Origin: Chitinophaga qingshengii
GTDB lineage: Bacteria > Bacteroidota > Bacteroidia > Chitinophagales > Chitinophagaceae
Direction of reading: 5' to 3'
NCBI RefSeq assembly: GCF_014529935.1
Contig: NZ_JACVFC010000003.1
Coordinates: forward strand, 744,001-808,000
DNA length: 64,000 nucleotides
Part shown: one piece after another, positions 9,609-17,374 of the stretch
Position numbering within the stretch: position 1 is the stretch's first letter
Layout: every line of letters begins with the position of its first letter
Program-made: the position numbers and the translations under genes
The notes under the pieces: model-generated
What the model was told of the DNA's origin: nothing
What the model saw: only the letters and a program-made list of their open reading frames with translations
The model's database searches: none

Positions 9609-9707
9609 TTAACAGAGGCATCCAAAACAACTCCTATGCCGCAGACAACGAAATTATCGAGCGTGGAAACATTTCTCCGGTTACCTTTTATTCTCTATTT
9701 TGCGGCG

Positions 9708-10361
9708 ATGGAAAACAAGATCAGGTTAATTTTAGAAAGACTGTTGGACAGGGAGTTGGAACCGGAAGATGGCGTCAGTGAAGCAGTGATAGCGGAAACG
9801 GAACAACGCCTGGGAATGGCGCTACCACCGATATTACGGGCGTTTTATCAATACGCCGGACAAGAGGAAACCGTGATGGATTCCTTCCAGCATTTCGCAC
9901 CTATAGAGAAACTGGAAGTGGAAGACGGCAAACTCGTGTTCCTGGATGAACACCAGCATGTTTGTGTATGGAGTATAGCCGTTACTGATGCCGGTAACGA
10001 CAATGCGGTGGTATACCAATGCCCTTATCCCGATGAGGAATGGTATGCAGAAGACTACAATCTGAGCGCTTTCCTGGAAATGAGCCTGTATTACCAGTTT
10101 GCACAAGGTGGCTGTGAATGGGTAGGCGTGCTGGATCGCGGGATGGATGATGAACAGATCGCGGTGGTACTGGCAGCTGCACAACAATGGGAGAAGGTGA
10201 TTGATCATCCCGGCAACCTGATCATCTATTGGCATGAAGGCACAGTGCTGTGGTACTTCCCCGATGCGGAAGGAAAAGTGAGTGAAAATCTTTTTGCATC
10301 CTGTGTCAGCGAAGAAGCCTGGGAAGAAATGGAAGAAACCTACGGATTCAACGAGCTATAA
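9708..10361 (+). CDS. SMI1/KNR4 (SUKH) domain protein
   Basis: 217 residues from ATG at 9708. A longer frame opens at 9504, but its first 68 codons read through a hydrophobic low-quality stretch over the neighbouring remnant gene and are rejected. The N-terminal half has the SMI1/KNR4 pattern: 'IAETEQRLGMALPPILRAFYQYAG' broken here, followed by an acidic strand-rich region with WSIAV and WYAEDYNLSAFLEM. SUKH proteins are often immunity factors of contact-dependent toxins, but others are housekeeping. No toxin gene is adjacent. Its 3' end overlaps the convergent MocR gene by 6 bp. Confidence 0.72.
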   Translation: MENKIRLILERLLDRELEPEDGVSEAVIAETEQRLGMALPPILRAFYQYAGQEETVMDSFQHFAPIEKLEVEDGKLVFLDEHQHVCVWSIAVTDAGNDNAVVYQCPYPDEEWYAEDYNLSAFLEMSLYYQFAQGGCEWVGVLDRGMDDEQIAVVLAAAQQWEKVIDHPGNLIIYWHEGTVLWYFPDAEGKVSENLFASCVSEEAWEEMEETYGFNEL

Positions 10362-11768
10362 ATTCCCCGCAATCCTGCCGAGTTGCTGCAGTTTCTTTTG
10401 CAGTTGCTCCGACCAGGGCAGCCCCAGCGACAACCGCATGCAGTTGTCGAATTGTTTTTGCAGCGTAAACATACGGCCCGGCGCAATGCTGATCTTCTGC
10501 CGGATAGCCTGCTCATAAAGCTCTGCAGTATCAATATCTTTTTGAAGCTCTACCCAAAGCGATAACCCGCCTTGCGGCCGGGATATACGCGTGCCTTCCG
10601 GAAAATACCCGGTAATGGTGTTCGTATAGTGGATACAGTTAGTGTGCAGGGTGTCCCGCAGTTTACGCAGATGCAGGTCATAACCGCCGTTCTCCAGGAA
10701 GATAGCCACCGCCTCCTGGGTAACGGCGGTATTGGATAACGTATGCAGGTATTTCAGCCGGAGTATTTCTTCCTTGTAACGCCCCGGAGATACCCATCCC
10801 ACGCGGTATCCGGGCGCCAGCGTTTTGGAAACGGAACTGCACCACAATACATTACCGGTTTTATCAAATGCCTTGCAGGATACCGGCCGGGAAGTTCCAA
10901 AATACAGATCACTATACAGGTCATCTTCTATCAGTGGTACCTGGTGTTCATCCAGTAACTGCACGACCGCTTTTTTATGCTCCTCCGGCATACAACATCC
11001 CAATGGCGTACTGAAACCGGGGACCAGTAAACACAGCTTAATCTGCCGCACAACGGCTTTCAACGCCTGAACGTCGATGCCGGTCTGCGGATGCGTAGGC
11101 AGTTCCAATACGCGCAAACCCATGCTCTTCGCCAGTTGCAGGATGCCCGGGTACAACGGGCTTTCGGTAGCGATGGTGTCGCCTGGTTGGGTAAGAGCCT
11201 GCATACAAAGACTGATCGCATTCATGCCGCCGCTGGTGGTGATCAGATCATCGGGAGCCAGTCGGCCGCCCCACATAAAACTACGCCGGGCCACTACCTG
11301 CCGTAGTCTGGCATTGCCTGTCAGCGGCTCATACGCAGTACCGCTGCCTTTCAGTTCCCGCGACGCTTGCAGCAAACACTTGTTGAGTTTCGCTACCGGC
11401 AGCAGTTCCGGCGATGGCATGCCAATAGAAAAAAGTGTCAGGCCTTTACGGTCCATTTCTCCATATACTTTACTGATCAGTTGATCCGGTAGGGTGCGGC
11501 TGTCTTTTCCCGATGGTTTGCTGACGGTAGGTAAGGGCAGTCGCCGGTATGGGGCTTCGGTCACAAAATACCCCGATTGCGGCCGTGAGATAATCAAAGC
11601 TTTATTTTCCAGCTCCAGGTATACCCGCTTGGCGGTGTTCATACTAATACCCTGTTCCTGGCATATCGTCCGGATAGAAGGCAGTTTGTCACCGGGCTTC
11701 CAAACGCCGCCCCTGATCAGCTGTATGATATTCTGCGCTATCTGCTGGTAGATATAGTCCTTCTTCAT
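10356..11768 (-). CDS. MocR-type regulator (GntR HTH fused to class I aminotransferase fold)
   Basis: 470 residues. Residues 1-70 form a GntR winged helix (IRGGVWKPGDKLPSIRTICQ, then TAKRVYLELENKALI). Residues about 100-465 form a fold-type I aminotransferase domain with the PLP region (LIEDDLYSDLYF, then SSVSKTLAPGYRVGW, with the Schiff-base Lys in SKT). MocR/PdxR/TauR proteins use PLP as a co-sensor. A divergent GNAT gene begins 85 bp away, and the spacer carries two identical 10-bp direct repeats 30 bp apart flanking a -7 box, so autoregulation and control of the GNAT gene are likely. Confidence 0.93.
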   Translation of the reverse strand: MKKDYIYQQIAQNIIQLIRGGVWKPGDKLPSIRTICQEQGISMNTAKRVYLELENKALIISRPQSGYFVTEAPYRRLPLPTVSKPSGKDSRTLPDQLISKVYGEMDRKGLTLFSIGMPSPELLPVAKLNKCLLQASRELKGSGTAYEPLTGNARLRQVVARRSFMWGGRLAPDDLITTSGGMNAISLCMQALTQPGDTIATESPLYPGILQLAKSMGLRVLELPTHPQTGIDVQALKAVVRQIKLCLLVPGFSTPLGCCMPEEHKKAVVQLLDEHQVPLIEDDLYSDLYFGTSRPVSCKAFDKTGNVLWCSSVSKTLAPGYRVGWVSPGRYKEEILRLKYLHTLSNTAVTQEAVAIFLENGGYDLHLRKLRDTLHTNCIHYTNTITGYFPEGTRISRPQGGLSLWVELQKDIDTAELYEQAIRQKISIAPGRMFTLQKQFDNCMRLSLGLPWSEQLQKKLQQLGRIAGNL

Positions 11769-11773
11769 ATGTC

Positions 11774-11813
11774 AACTGTATCCATCAAAAATACAAAAAT
11801 TGTAACTGTATCC
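11774..11813. promoter_or_regulatory. Paired direct repeat, probable MocR operator
   Basis: AACTGTATCC occurs at 11774-11783 and again at 11804-11813, exactly 30 bp apart (about three helical turns), in the 85-bp spacer between the mocR-type gene and the divergent GNAT gene. Known MocR regulators such as GabR and PdxR bind paired direct repeats. Between the copies lies a small inverted repeat TACAA-aaa-TTGTA (11792-11804). Confidence 0.6.
11786..11793 (-). promoter_or_regulatory. -7 box of the mocR-type gene
   Basis: On the minus strand the sequence is TATTTTTG, an exact match to the Bacteroidota TAnnTTTG box. It sits between the two operator repeats and 18 bp upstream of the ATG at 11768, so repressor bound at the repeats would cover it. 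Confidence 0.55.
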
Positions 11814-11853
11814 GTGTTTCGTTTTAGCCGATTTTTGTTGAAAATTATTACGG

Positions 11854-12294
11854 ATGATGAATCATATAGAGATTAAATCAGGGATAGAACAGATGGATAT
11901 AGTGGCTATACATCATTTCCTGAGTCATGATTCCTATTGGGCGAAAGGAATCTCTTTTGAATTGGTGAAAGCGTCGCTGGAGAACTCATTTTGTATGGGC
12001 GCATTCCTGGATGGGCGCCAGGTGGGCTTTGGCCGCGTGATCACAGACTATCACACTTTTGGCTGGCTGGCAGATGTGTATGTATTACCGGAATACCGGG
12101 GCAGGGGTATCTCTAAAGAAATGATGCGTTTCATGACGGAGCAGCCATGGGTGGGTAAACTACGCCGGCTGATGTTAAACACACTGGATGCGCATGAGTT
12201 ATATCGCGGATATGGTTTTAACAATCTGACGAATCCTGTTATGCTGATGGAAGTATATCGCCCGGATGTACATCTTGCCAAATCATCATCATAA
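11854..12294 (+). CDS. GNAT-family N-acetyltransferase
   Basis: 146 residues. The acetyl-CoA loop is visible as VLPEYRGRGISKEMM (about 71-85), preceded by strand beta-4 (LADVYV) and followed by 'LMLNTLDAHELYRGYGF', the usual end of the fold. It is divergently transcribed from the MocR-type regulator with a shared operator-like spacer, so it is the probable target of that regulator. Acceptor substrate unknown. A bidirectional terminator follows directly. Confidence 0.88.
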   Translation: MMNHIEIKSGIEQMDIVAIHHFLSHDSYWAKGISFELVKASLENSFCMGAFLDGRQVGFGRVITDYHTFGWLADVYVLPEYRGRGISKEMMRFMTEQPWVGKLRRLMLNTLDAHELYRGYGFNNLTNPVMLMEVYRPDVHLAKSSS

Positions 12295-12327
12295 AAAAAA
12301 CAAGCTGGCGACCACCAGCTTGCTTTT
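12293..12327. terminator. Bidirectional intrinsic terminator
   Basis: Stem CAAGCTGG (12301-12308) pairs with CCAGCTTG (12315-12322), with a 6-nt loop. An A-run precedes it and a T-run follows, so it serves the GNAT gene on the plus strand and the DoxX-like gene on the minus strand. Confidence 0.85.
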
Positions 12328-12346
12328 ATATGATTCGTTAAATGGT

Positions 12347-12745
12347 TTAATCTTTACGTACCGGTATCAAGCCACGGATAGTATTATCCTGCAGGTACAG
12401 CGCTGCCCATGTCAGTATACCAAAGAGGACCGGGAACCAGAAAGGTTGTGCTACCCTGATCATAATAGCAACGGCCCCGCCGAGATAGGCGGTAATCAAA
12501 ATAGCGCCCAGTACAGCCGTACGCGGAATCGCATAGAGAATAGTAGCGATCAGTAATACAAAGCCTATGAACTGTACCTGTGAGGCGGGCCATCCCAGGG
12601 CTACAGAGCCTTCCATGGAATAATGGTTCTTAATGATCTTCATGATCGCATCAAACAGTGCAAAAAGAATAACGATGATGCTGATGATTCTGCCCGTCAG
12701 ACGTACGGATTTAGCAGGTGCGGGTATCGTTGTTGTGTGTGCCAT
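12347..12745 (-). CDS. DoxX-like four-helix membrane protein
   Basis: 132 residues with four predicted membrane segments: IISIIVILFALFDAIMKII, VQFIGFVLLIATILYAI, AVLGAILITAYLGGAVAIM and FPVLFGILTWAALYL. Length and helix spacing fit the DoxX-like family (PF13564), common in Bacteroidota. The HY pair after helix 1 and the G-x-A-V-A-I pattern in helix 3 are typical. Function in the inner membrane is not established for this subgroup; redox or quinone links are known only for relatives. Confidence 0.82.
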   Translation of the reverse strand: MAHTTTIPAPAKSVRLTGRIISIIVILFALFDAIMKIIKNHYSMEGSVALGWPASQVQFIGFVLLIATILYAIPRTAVLGAILITAYLGGAVAIMIRVAQPFWFPVLFGILTWAALYLQDNTIRGLIPVRKD

Positions 12746-12924
12746 TGTTGTTTTGTTTAGGTTTTAACAGATAGTGTTTATTGGTTGTCGTCATCCCTAA
12801 AACACTCCCGGAAAGCCTTTGGGTGATTGACTGATACAAAACTACAACCATTAACGATAACCTATGTTGTGTAAATCCGACAATTTAAGGGGGGATTTGC
12901 GGCGAAGCGGATATACGAAAACGA

Positions 12925-13233
12925 CTAGCCCTGGGCAATCGCAGCGATATGCTCGTTGGAGAAAGTAATTTCATCACCTGCTTGCACCGTCTTCAGATGT
13001 TGTGTGGACGAAAGCAAAATACCTTTGTACTGATGGGCTTCTACGGCTGTAACCTTTGCCAGCAGCCGCGCTGCTTTGCGTCCCGAAGTACTGCTGAAAC
13101 CATAAATACAAAACAGGCACACGGTGTCGCCATGGGTTAAACGGGATAATTCTTCTGCTGCGGGTTGACTGAATACTCCAGGATTTTCTGCGAGCATGGC
13201 AGAAATATTCTCGAACTGTATAGACATGGTCAT
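12925..13233 (-). CDS. Small hypothetical protein
   Basis: About 102 residues from ATG at 13233 (a second ATG at 13227 is equally possible; the frame extends to a TTG at 13260). No signal peptide or membrane segment. The sequence has a central hydrophobic strand (DTVCLFCIYGFSS) followed by a basic helix (SGRKAARLLAKVTAVEA) and ends with 'AGDEITFSNEHIAAIAQG'. I do not recognise the family. Flanked by a 178-bp spacer downstream and a very long palindrome upstream, so probably a single-gene unit. Confidence 0.55.
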   Translation of the reverse strand: MTMSIQFENISAMLAENPGVFSQPAAEELSRLTHGDTVCLFCIYGFSSTSGRKAARLLAKVTAVEAHQYKGILLSSTQHLKTVQAGDEITFSNEHIAAIAQG

Positions 13234-13284
13234 ATGGTTAATTGATATTGGTTGCTGCAACGAGGAATAATACTAAGATAATAA

Positions 13285-13378
13285 ATATTTAGGGATTTTT
13301 TGATTTACGATTTTGGAATTTAAGGCAGCCTGATCCTCTTTAAATTCCAAAATCGTAAATCAAAAAATCCCTAAATAT
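13285..13378. repeat. 39-bp perfect inverted repeat
   Basis: Arms 13285-13323 and 13340-13378 are perfect reverse complements (39 bp each) around a 16-nt loop (GGCAGCCTGATCCTCT). It lies between two minus-strand genes and ends 2 bp before the esterase stop codon. It could act as a strong RNA hairpin ending esterase transcription, but there is no classical T-run. Two shorter relatives occur at 35049-35099 and 47319-47408. Confidence 0.95.
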
Positions 13379-13379
13379 G

Positions 13380-14651
13380 CTAGCGGTCCACCGGTGTAGA
13401 AGTATGAATATAGAAAAGTCCGTCGAAGATATCCGGCCAAATGCCTTTCAGAGGTATAAAGTCGAACATAGTTGCCTGCTGTTTTTGTTGCAGCCAGCCT
13501 TTGGCAGTGCGGTAGTTGACAAACGCTTGTTCGTAGCCGGCTGTATCGAGTCGCCCTTCTACACTGCCCGGTACCACCGGCGGTACATTGACTGTGTTGC
13601 CGTTACCGTAATCAATGTAAGTGCCGGCAGAGCCGGAGAAGCCTACTACATAGGCCTCTTTCCCAAAATGTTTGCTAACAGTGGCGCCCATGGGCACAAA
13701 TGTTTGCAGGAAAGGTATAGGCTTGCCCGTGAGGTCTTCCAGCGTATTGGTGTTTTTAGCGATATGAATATTATGCGCCCACACAATGATCTTCTTACCG
13801 GGAAATGCTTTTTCCGCCAACCAGATCAGATTCTCCGCCATTTGTTTATCACGTACGCTAAGCTCATTGCCACTTACCAGTCCCCAGTACCGTTTGGCCT
13901 GCGACTCAATGCTCTCTGTAACCTTCAGCCAGAAACCGGGAGAAGTGGTGAAGTGCCCATCCTTGTCCCTTTCGCGGGATAAACTGTTTTTAAGCTTGTC
14001 CAGTGTCCGGAAAAACTCCGTTTGTTCGGCAGCGGCAGGTCTATAGGCATTGGAATTAAAGGTGGCCAGCGACACCCGTTGGAACAACGCCCAGCTGCTG
14101 TCAGACAAAGAGAGATGTTTTTGTTGCAGGAACTGTTCAAAATCGGGGAACAGTTGTTTTTTAGCAAACTCGCCGGTATGCTGACTTTCAAAACCGCTCA
14201 GGGTCAGTGGTGTAGAAGTTTTTAACTGCGTTTGAATATAGTTAAACAGCGGTTGCATCTGTTGACTGGTAGCGTACATATAAAACAAGCTGCCAATCAC
14301 TTCCTTTGACAACTGCCCTCCTTTTACGGTATTGTCCCAGATACGGGCGCAGTCATACAGGCCACTTTCAAAGGCGAGTACTTCAAATCCCATTTTCTCA
14401 TGAAGAAACTGGATGAGCCTTGTCTTAGCCAGGAATGTAGTAGCTTCGCCATGTGTCTGTTCGCCGAGTAGTACCACCCTCGACTTACCGATAGCGGCAC
14501 GTAGCGGTTCCAGGTCTGCATACCGGGTGTCTGCCGGATCGATGGAACGGATTTCGGCGGCATGGGGAATATTGGGCGCCTGCGCCGAAGCGGCGTGGCT
14601 GTAGAAGGCAAGGGCCAGCATCAGCGGCCGGAAGGATTTGCGTATAAGCAT
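13380..14651 (-). CDS. Erythromycin-esterase-like secreted protein
   Basis: 423 residues with a signal peptide (MLIRKSFRPLMLALAFYSHA, cleavage near ASAQ). It carries the erythromycin esterase superfamily core (PF05139): VVLLGEQTHGEATTF with Glu and His near residues 63-68, 'MGFEVLAFESGLYDC', and 'IIVWAHNIHIAKN' near the middle. The family includes EreA/EreB macrolide esterases but also many proteins of unknown role in soil Bacteroidota. The signal peptide and lack of resistance neighbours argue against calling it a resistance gene. A long palindrome follows its stop. Confidence 0.82.
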   Translation of the reverse strand: MLIRKSFRPLMLALAFYSHAASAQAPNIPHAAEIRSIDPADTRYADLEPLRAAIGKSRVVLLGEQTHGEATTFLAKTRLIQFLHEKMGFEVLAFESGLYDCARIWDNTVKGGQLSKEVIGSLFYMYATSQQMQPLFNYIQTQLKTSTPLTLSGFESQHTGEFAKKQLFPDFEQFLQQKHLSLSDSSWALFQRVSLATFNSNAYRPAAAEQTEFFRTLDKLKNSLSRERDKDGHFTTSPGFWLKVTESIESQAKRYWGLVSGNELSVRDKQMAENLIWLAEKAFPGKKIIVWAHNIHIAKNTNTLEDLTGKPIPFLQTFVPMGATVSKHFGKEAYVVGFSGSAGTYIDYGNGNTVNVPPVVPGSVEGRLDTAGYEQAFVNYRTAKGWLQQKQQATMFDFIPLKGIWPDIFDGLFYIHTSTPVDR

Positions 14652-14740
14652 AGCTGTTAGTACGAAAAATGATGGATACAGGGAAGTCGGTCTGTCGGCG
14701 TAAAAGTACTATCGGCCTCACCAACCTCCCGGTAATTTAA

Positions 14741-15250
14741 TCATTTTCGCCTGATAAGATATACCCCCGGCAAAGGAAGTTCATCCAACGTTGCTTGTCC
14801 GCCTTCCCGTTGGAAACGATGTCGTTCAAAGTAGGGGAGCAGCGGGCTGTCAGCATATTCGTGCATCCACAGCGCATCATAAGACTGGCCAACCTGCAAA
14901 CACTTCTGTAACAGTGCTTCCGGGCAACCACTGTCTGCATATTGTTGCAGCACCCCATAACCGGTGAGCCGTTTTACTTTTTTTTCTGTCAGCGTATCCG
15001 GGCGTTTACCCTGGGAAGTAATCAGGGCGTAACCTGCCGGCTTGCCACCCGCATATACCATCAGCCATTGATTGGAAAAATTATTAACGTCCGATGCCAG
15101 CTGTTGCGGTGTATAGCGATGGAGGTAGGTGTTCAGTTGGGCATCAGATAGTACAGGTCCGTATTTTTCTTTTGCCAGCGTAGTGATCAGCTGAAGCAGG
15201 TCCATGATATTGGCTTCGTTGACTACCACAAACTTCGTCGTAATATCCAT
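14741..15250 (-). CDS. GNAT-family N-acetyltransferase
   Basis: 169 residues. The fold can be traced through 'NFSNQWLMVYAGGKPAGYALITSQ' (split), a variant acetyl-CoA region (RLTGYGVLQQYADSGCPEALLQKC) and the final strand pair 'LLPYFERHRFQREGG'. The pyrophosphate loop is weaker than in typical members. It lies 88 bp downstream of a MocR-type gene on the same strand. The spacer holds two GTACAG words of the kind found in that regulator's own promoter, so it is a likely target. Confidence 0.75.
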   Translation of the reverse strand: MDITTKFVVVNEANIMDLLQLITTLAKEKYGPVLSDAQLNTYLHRYTPQQLASDVNNFSNQWLMVYAGGKPAGYALITSQGKRPDTLTEKKVKRLTGYGVLQQYADSGCPEALLQKCLQVGQSYDALWMHEYADSPLLPYFERHRFQREGGQATLDELPLPGVYLIRRK

Positions 15251-15304
15251 GTCTTAAGCAATTAGTGCTGTATAAAGGTAGCCCGATGCCTGTAACCAAT
15301 CACA

Positions 15305-15334
15305 GTACAGCTCCTGAAAAAAGAACCGGTACAG
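15305..15334. promoter_or_regulatory. GTACAG pair upstream of the GNAT gene
   Basis: GTACAG lies at 15305-15310 and 15329-15334. Read on the gene strand these are CTGTACCGG and CTGTACTGT, the same two variants found 30 bp apart in the promoter of the adjacent MocR-type gene. Spacing here is 24 bp. Probable binding site of the same regulator. Confidence 0.45.
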
Positions 15335-15338
15335 TCAA

Positions 15339-16748
15339 TCATTGTAGCGCCGCCCCAGCTTTTTTGATGGCCCGTTTCCGGGCAGCGGTATAGGTATCAG
15401 CGAAAACAAGCCGGAAACAATACCGGAAAGTATCGGAAAAGGAAAATACGCTGCCGGGTGTAAACCGGACACCTATCTGCTCGCAGGCCTTGTAAAATGC
15501 ATCCATATCGGTGCGGGAAGGTAACTGTATCCAGCAATGATAGCCACCTGCCGGCATCGTTAAGGAAGTACCTTCCGGAAAGGCGCAGCTTACCAGATTC
15601 AAGGTAAGCCAGGCATTTTTCGCCAGCTGGGTCCGGAAGGAACGCAGATGCCGGTCGTAGCTGTGTGTCTGTAATAACCGGGTGACTGTCTCCTGAAATA
15701 CGGGTGATACGCTACTGCCTAACGCAAACCGTACCTGTTCGGCCCTGGATAAATAGCGGCCGGCAGAAAGCCACCCAAGCCGGATGCCGGGGGCCAGTGT
15801 TTTGGCATAGGAGGAAAAGGTCATCACCAGGCCGCTATCGTCCAGCGCTTTGATGGTAGGCGGACGGCTACCGCTGAAATGGAGATCGCCATAGATGTCA
15901 TTTTCAATGAGGGCTATATCATGCCGCTGTGCGATAGCCAGCAATGCCTGCTGCTGGTCAACCGATAAACAGGTGCCGGTAGGATTATGGAAATTAGGCG
16001 TTACGATAATGGCTTTTATCCTGGTGCGGGTACATACTTTATGTAAGACGTCCACATCGTAACCATCGCGGCCAACAGGAATTTCCACCACGCGCAATTG
16101 CAGAACGGAAATAACCTGCAACACGGAAAATACGCTGGGACTTTCTACGGCCACTACATCACCAGGCATACAGGCGGCCGACAGGGCAATATACAATGCC
16201 TGCAGCGCGCCATCTGTTATCAGCAGTTCGGCAGCCTGAAATAAGGTGCCATAACCTGCTGCCCGTTGTATGATCTGTTCTTTTAATGCAGGTGAGCCGC
16301 TGGCAGGGTAATAACGCAACAGGCCGGCGCCTTCGGAACGCACTACCTGCTGCAGGGTACGCAGTAACAACTTCTGTGGTATCATCAGATCGCCGGGGGC
16401 GGCTACATGGAAGGCTGACAATTGAAGACGGTTGCCTGGTTGTGCGGTGGTCGCCGACAGCCCATGCTGGAAAACGGCATCTCTCACTACCGGCTGCCGT
16501 ACCGCCTTTGCGGGCTTTTCCGTTACCTGCTGCCGGGCAACGAAATATCCCGAACGCGGCAGGTTCTTTACCAGTCCACGCATCAGCAAATCTTCGTAAC
16601 CCCGCTGAATGGTACTTACACTGGCGCCATACTTTTCCTTTAATGCCCGCACGGAAGGCAGTTTGTACCCGGGTTGCCAGATACCTTCCCGGATATTTTT
16701 TTCAATGTCCCGTGTAAATATTTCGTGCCGGTATGTTTTGATAGCCAA
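15339..16748 (-). CDS. MocR-type regulator (GntR HTH fused to aminotransferase fold)
   Basis: About 470 residues if translation starts at TTG 16748; the open frame extends to ATG 16820 (493 residues). The TTG start is preferred because it puts the GntR domain (IREGIWQPGYKLPSVRALKE) at the same distance from the N-terminus as in the paralogue at 10356-11768, and because the operator-like repeats and a -7 box lie inside the longer frame. The aminotransferase domain shows 'NDIYGDLHFSGSRPP' and SSYAKTLAPGIRLGW with the PLP-binding Lys. Likely regulates itself and the downstream GNAT gene. Confidence 0.9.
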   Translation of the reverse strand: MAIKTYRHEIFTRDIEKNIREGIWQPGYKLPSVRALKEKYGASVSTIQRGYEDLLMRGLVKNLPRSGYFVARQQVTEKPAKAVRQPVVRDAVFQHGLSATTAQPGNRLQLSAFHVAAPGDLMIPQKLLLRTLQQVVRSEGAGLLRYYPASGSPALKEQIIQRAAGYGTLFQAAELLITDGALQALYIALSAACMPGDVVAVESPSVFSVLQVISVLQLRVVEIPVGRDGYDVDVLHKVCTRTRIKAIIVTPNFHNPTGTCLSVDQQQALLAIAQRHDIALIENDIYGDLHFSGSRPPTIKALDDSGLVMTFSSYAKTLAPGIRLGWLSAGRYLSRAEQVRFALGSSVSPVFQETVTRLLQTHSYDRHLRSFRTQLAKNAWLTLNLVSCAFPEGTSLTMPAGGYHCWIQLPSRTDMDAFYKACEQIGVRFTPGSVFSFSDTFRYCFRLVFADTYTAARKRAIKKAGAALQ

Positions 16749-16750
16749 AT

Positions 16751-16786
16751 CTGTACTGTTTATTTTCGTAAATATACAACCTGTAC
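16751..16786. promoter_or_regulatory. Paired CTGTAC direct repeat, probable MocR operator
   Basis: CTGTAC occurs at 16751-16756 (CTGTACTGT) and 16781-16786 (CTGTACCGA), exactly 30 bp apart, the same spacing as at 11774-11813. A TATATTTA element (minus strand, 16769-16776) between them resembles a -7 box of the mocR-type gene. Confidence 0.55.
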
Positions 16787-16861
16787 CGAAATGGGAAAAT
16801 TCGTCGCATTTTACCATCAATATTGTCGGTATTGCACGTGCTCAACGGATATAATTCGGAC

Positions 16862-16869
16862 TATGTTTG
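16862..16869 (+). promoter_or_regulatory. -7 box upstream of the VOC gene
   Basis: TATGTTTG matches TAnnTTTG exactly and lies 23 bp upstream of the ATG at 16893. No convincing -33 TTTG at the right spacing was found. Confidence 0.45.
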
Positions 16870-16892
16870 TATGAACAAAAAACGCACAAACT

Positions 16893-17294
16893 ATGGCTAA
16901 ACAGATCTTTGTCAACCTGCCCGTTAAGGACCTGCAGAAAAGCATTCAGTTTTTTACACAGCTGGGATATTCTTTTAATAAGGAATTTACTGATGATAAG
17001 GCTGGCTGTATGGTAATTTCAGAAGCGATTTATGTAATGCTGCTGGTGGAACCATTTTTTAAGACATTTACCAACAATGGTATTTGCGATACCAGCCGCC
17101 ACACTGAATGTATTAATTGTTTGTCTGCCGATAGCCGTGAAGACGTGGACGCTGTTGTAGCGAAAGCGGTGGCTTTAGGCGCTACTACACCGAAGGCGCC
17201 GCAGGATCATGGTATTATGTATGGTCATGGATTCACCGACCTCGACGGGCATCATTGGGAATACATGTTCATGGAACCGGATGCCGCAAACTAA
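16893..17294 (+). CDS. VOC-superfamily (glyoxalase/extradiol dioxygenase-like) protein
   Basis: 133 residues with two beta-alpha-beta-beta-beta units. The first is IFVNLPVKDLQKSIQFFTQLGY, the second ends in GHGFTDLDGHHWEYMFM, a typical metal-site strand with Glu. It resembles the 'lactoylglutathione lyase family' group annotated from Bacteroidota, often single genes of unknown substrate. It is divergent from the MocR-type regulator, whose operator-like repeats lie about 80 bp upstream, so joint control is possible. Confidence 0.85.
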   Translation: MAKQIFVNLPVKDLQKSIQFFTQLGYSFNKEFTDDKAGCMVISEAIYVMLLVEPFFKTFTNNGICDTSRHTECINCLSADSREDVDAVVAKAVALGATTPKAPQDHGIMYGHGFTDLDGHHWEYMFMEPDAAN

Positions 17295-17322
17295 TCTGTA
17301 CTGCAATTTATTTTCCGACAGA

Positions 17323-17353
17323 AAAAGCCCGCCTCTATACAAGGCGGGCTTTT
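17323..17353. terminator. Bidirectional intrinsic terminator
   Basis: A 12-bp perfect stem (AAAAGCCCGCCT at 17323-17334, AGGCGGGCTTTT at 17342-17353) with a 7-nt loop lies between the convergent VOC gene and the GlxA-type gene. Confidence 0.92.
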
Positions 17354-17374
17354 CCGTTGGAAAGCATTATACTA

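Noticed and set aside
9504..9707. Upstream extension of the SMI1/KNR4 protein
   Set aside because: The extra 68 residues are not family-like and read antisense through the remnant gene; ATG 9708 starts exactly at the domain.
9708..10361. SUKH gene as part of an active toxin-immunity system
   Set aside because: No toxin, secretion or polymorphic-repeat gene lies nearby; only a short broken gene is adjacent.
13380..14651. Macrolide resistance gene
   Set aside because: The family match is real, but the protein is exported and chromosomal with no mobile context, and most members have no shown esterase activity on erythromycin.
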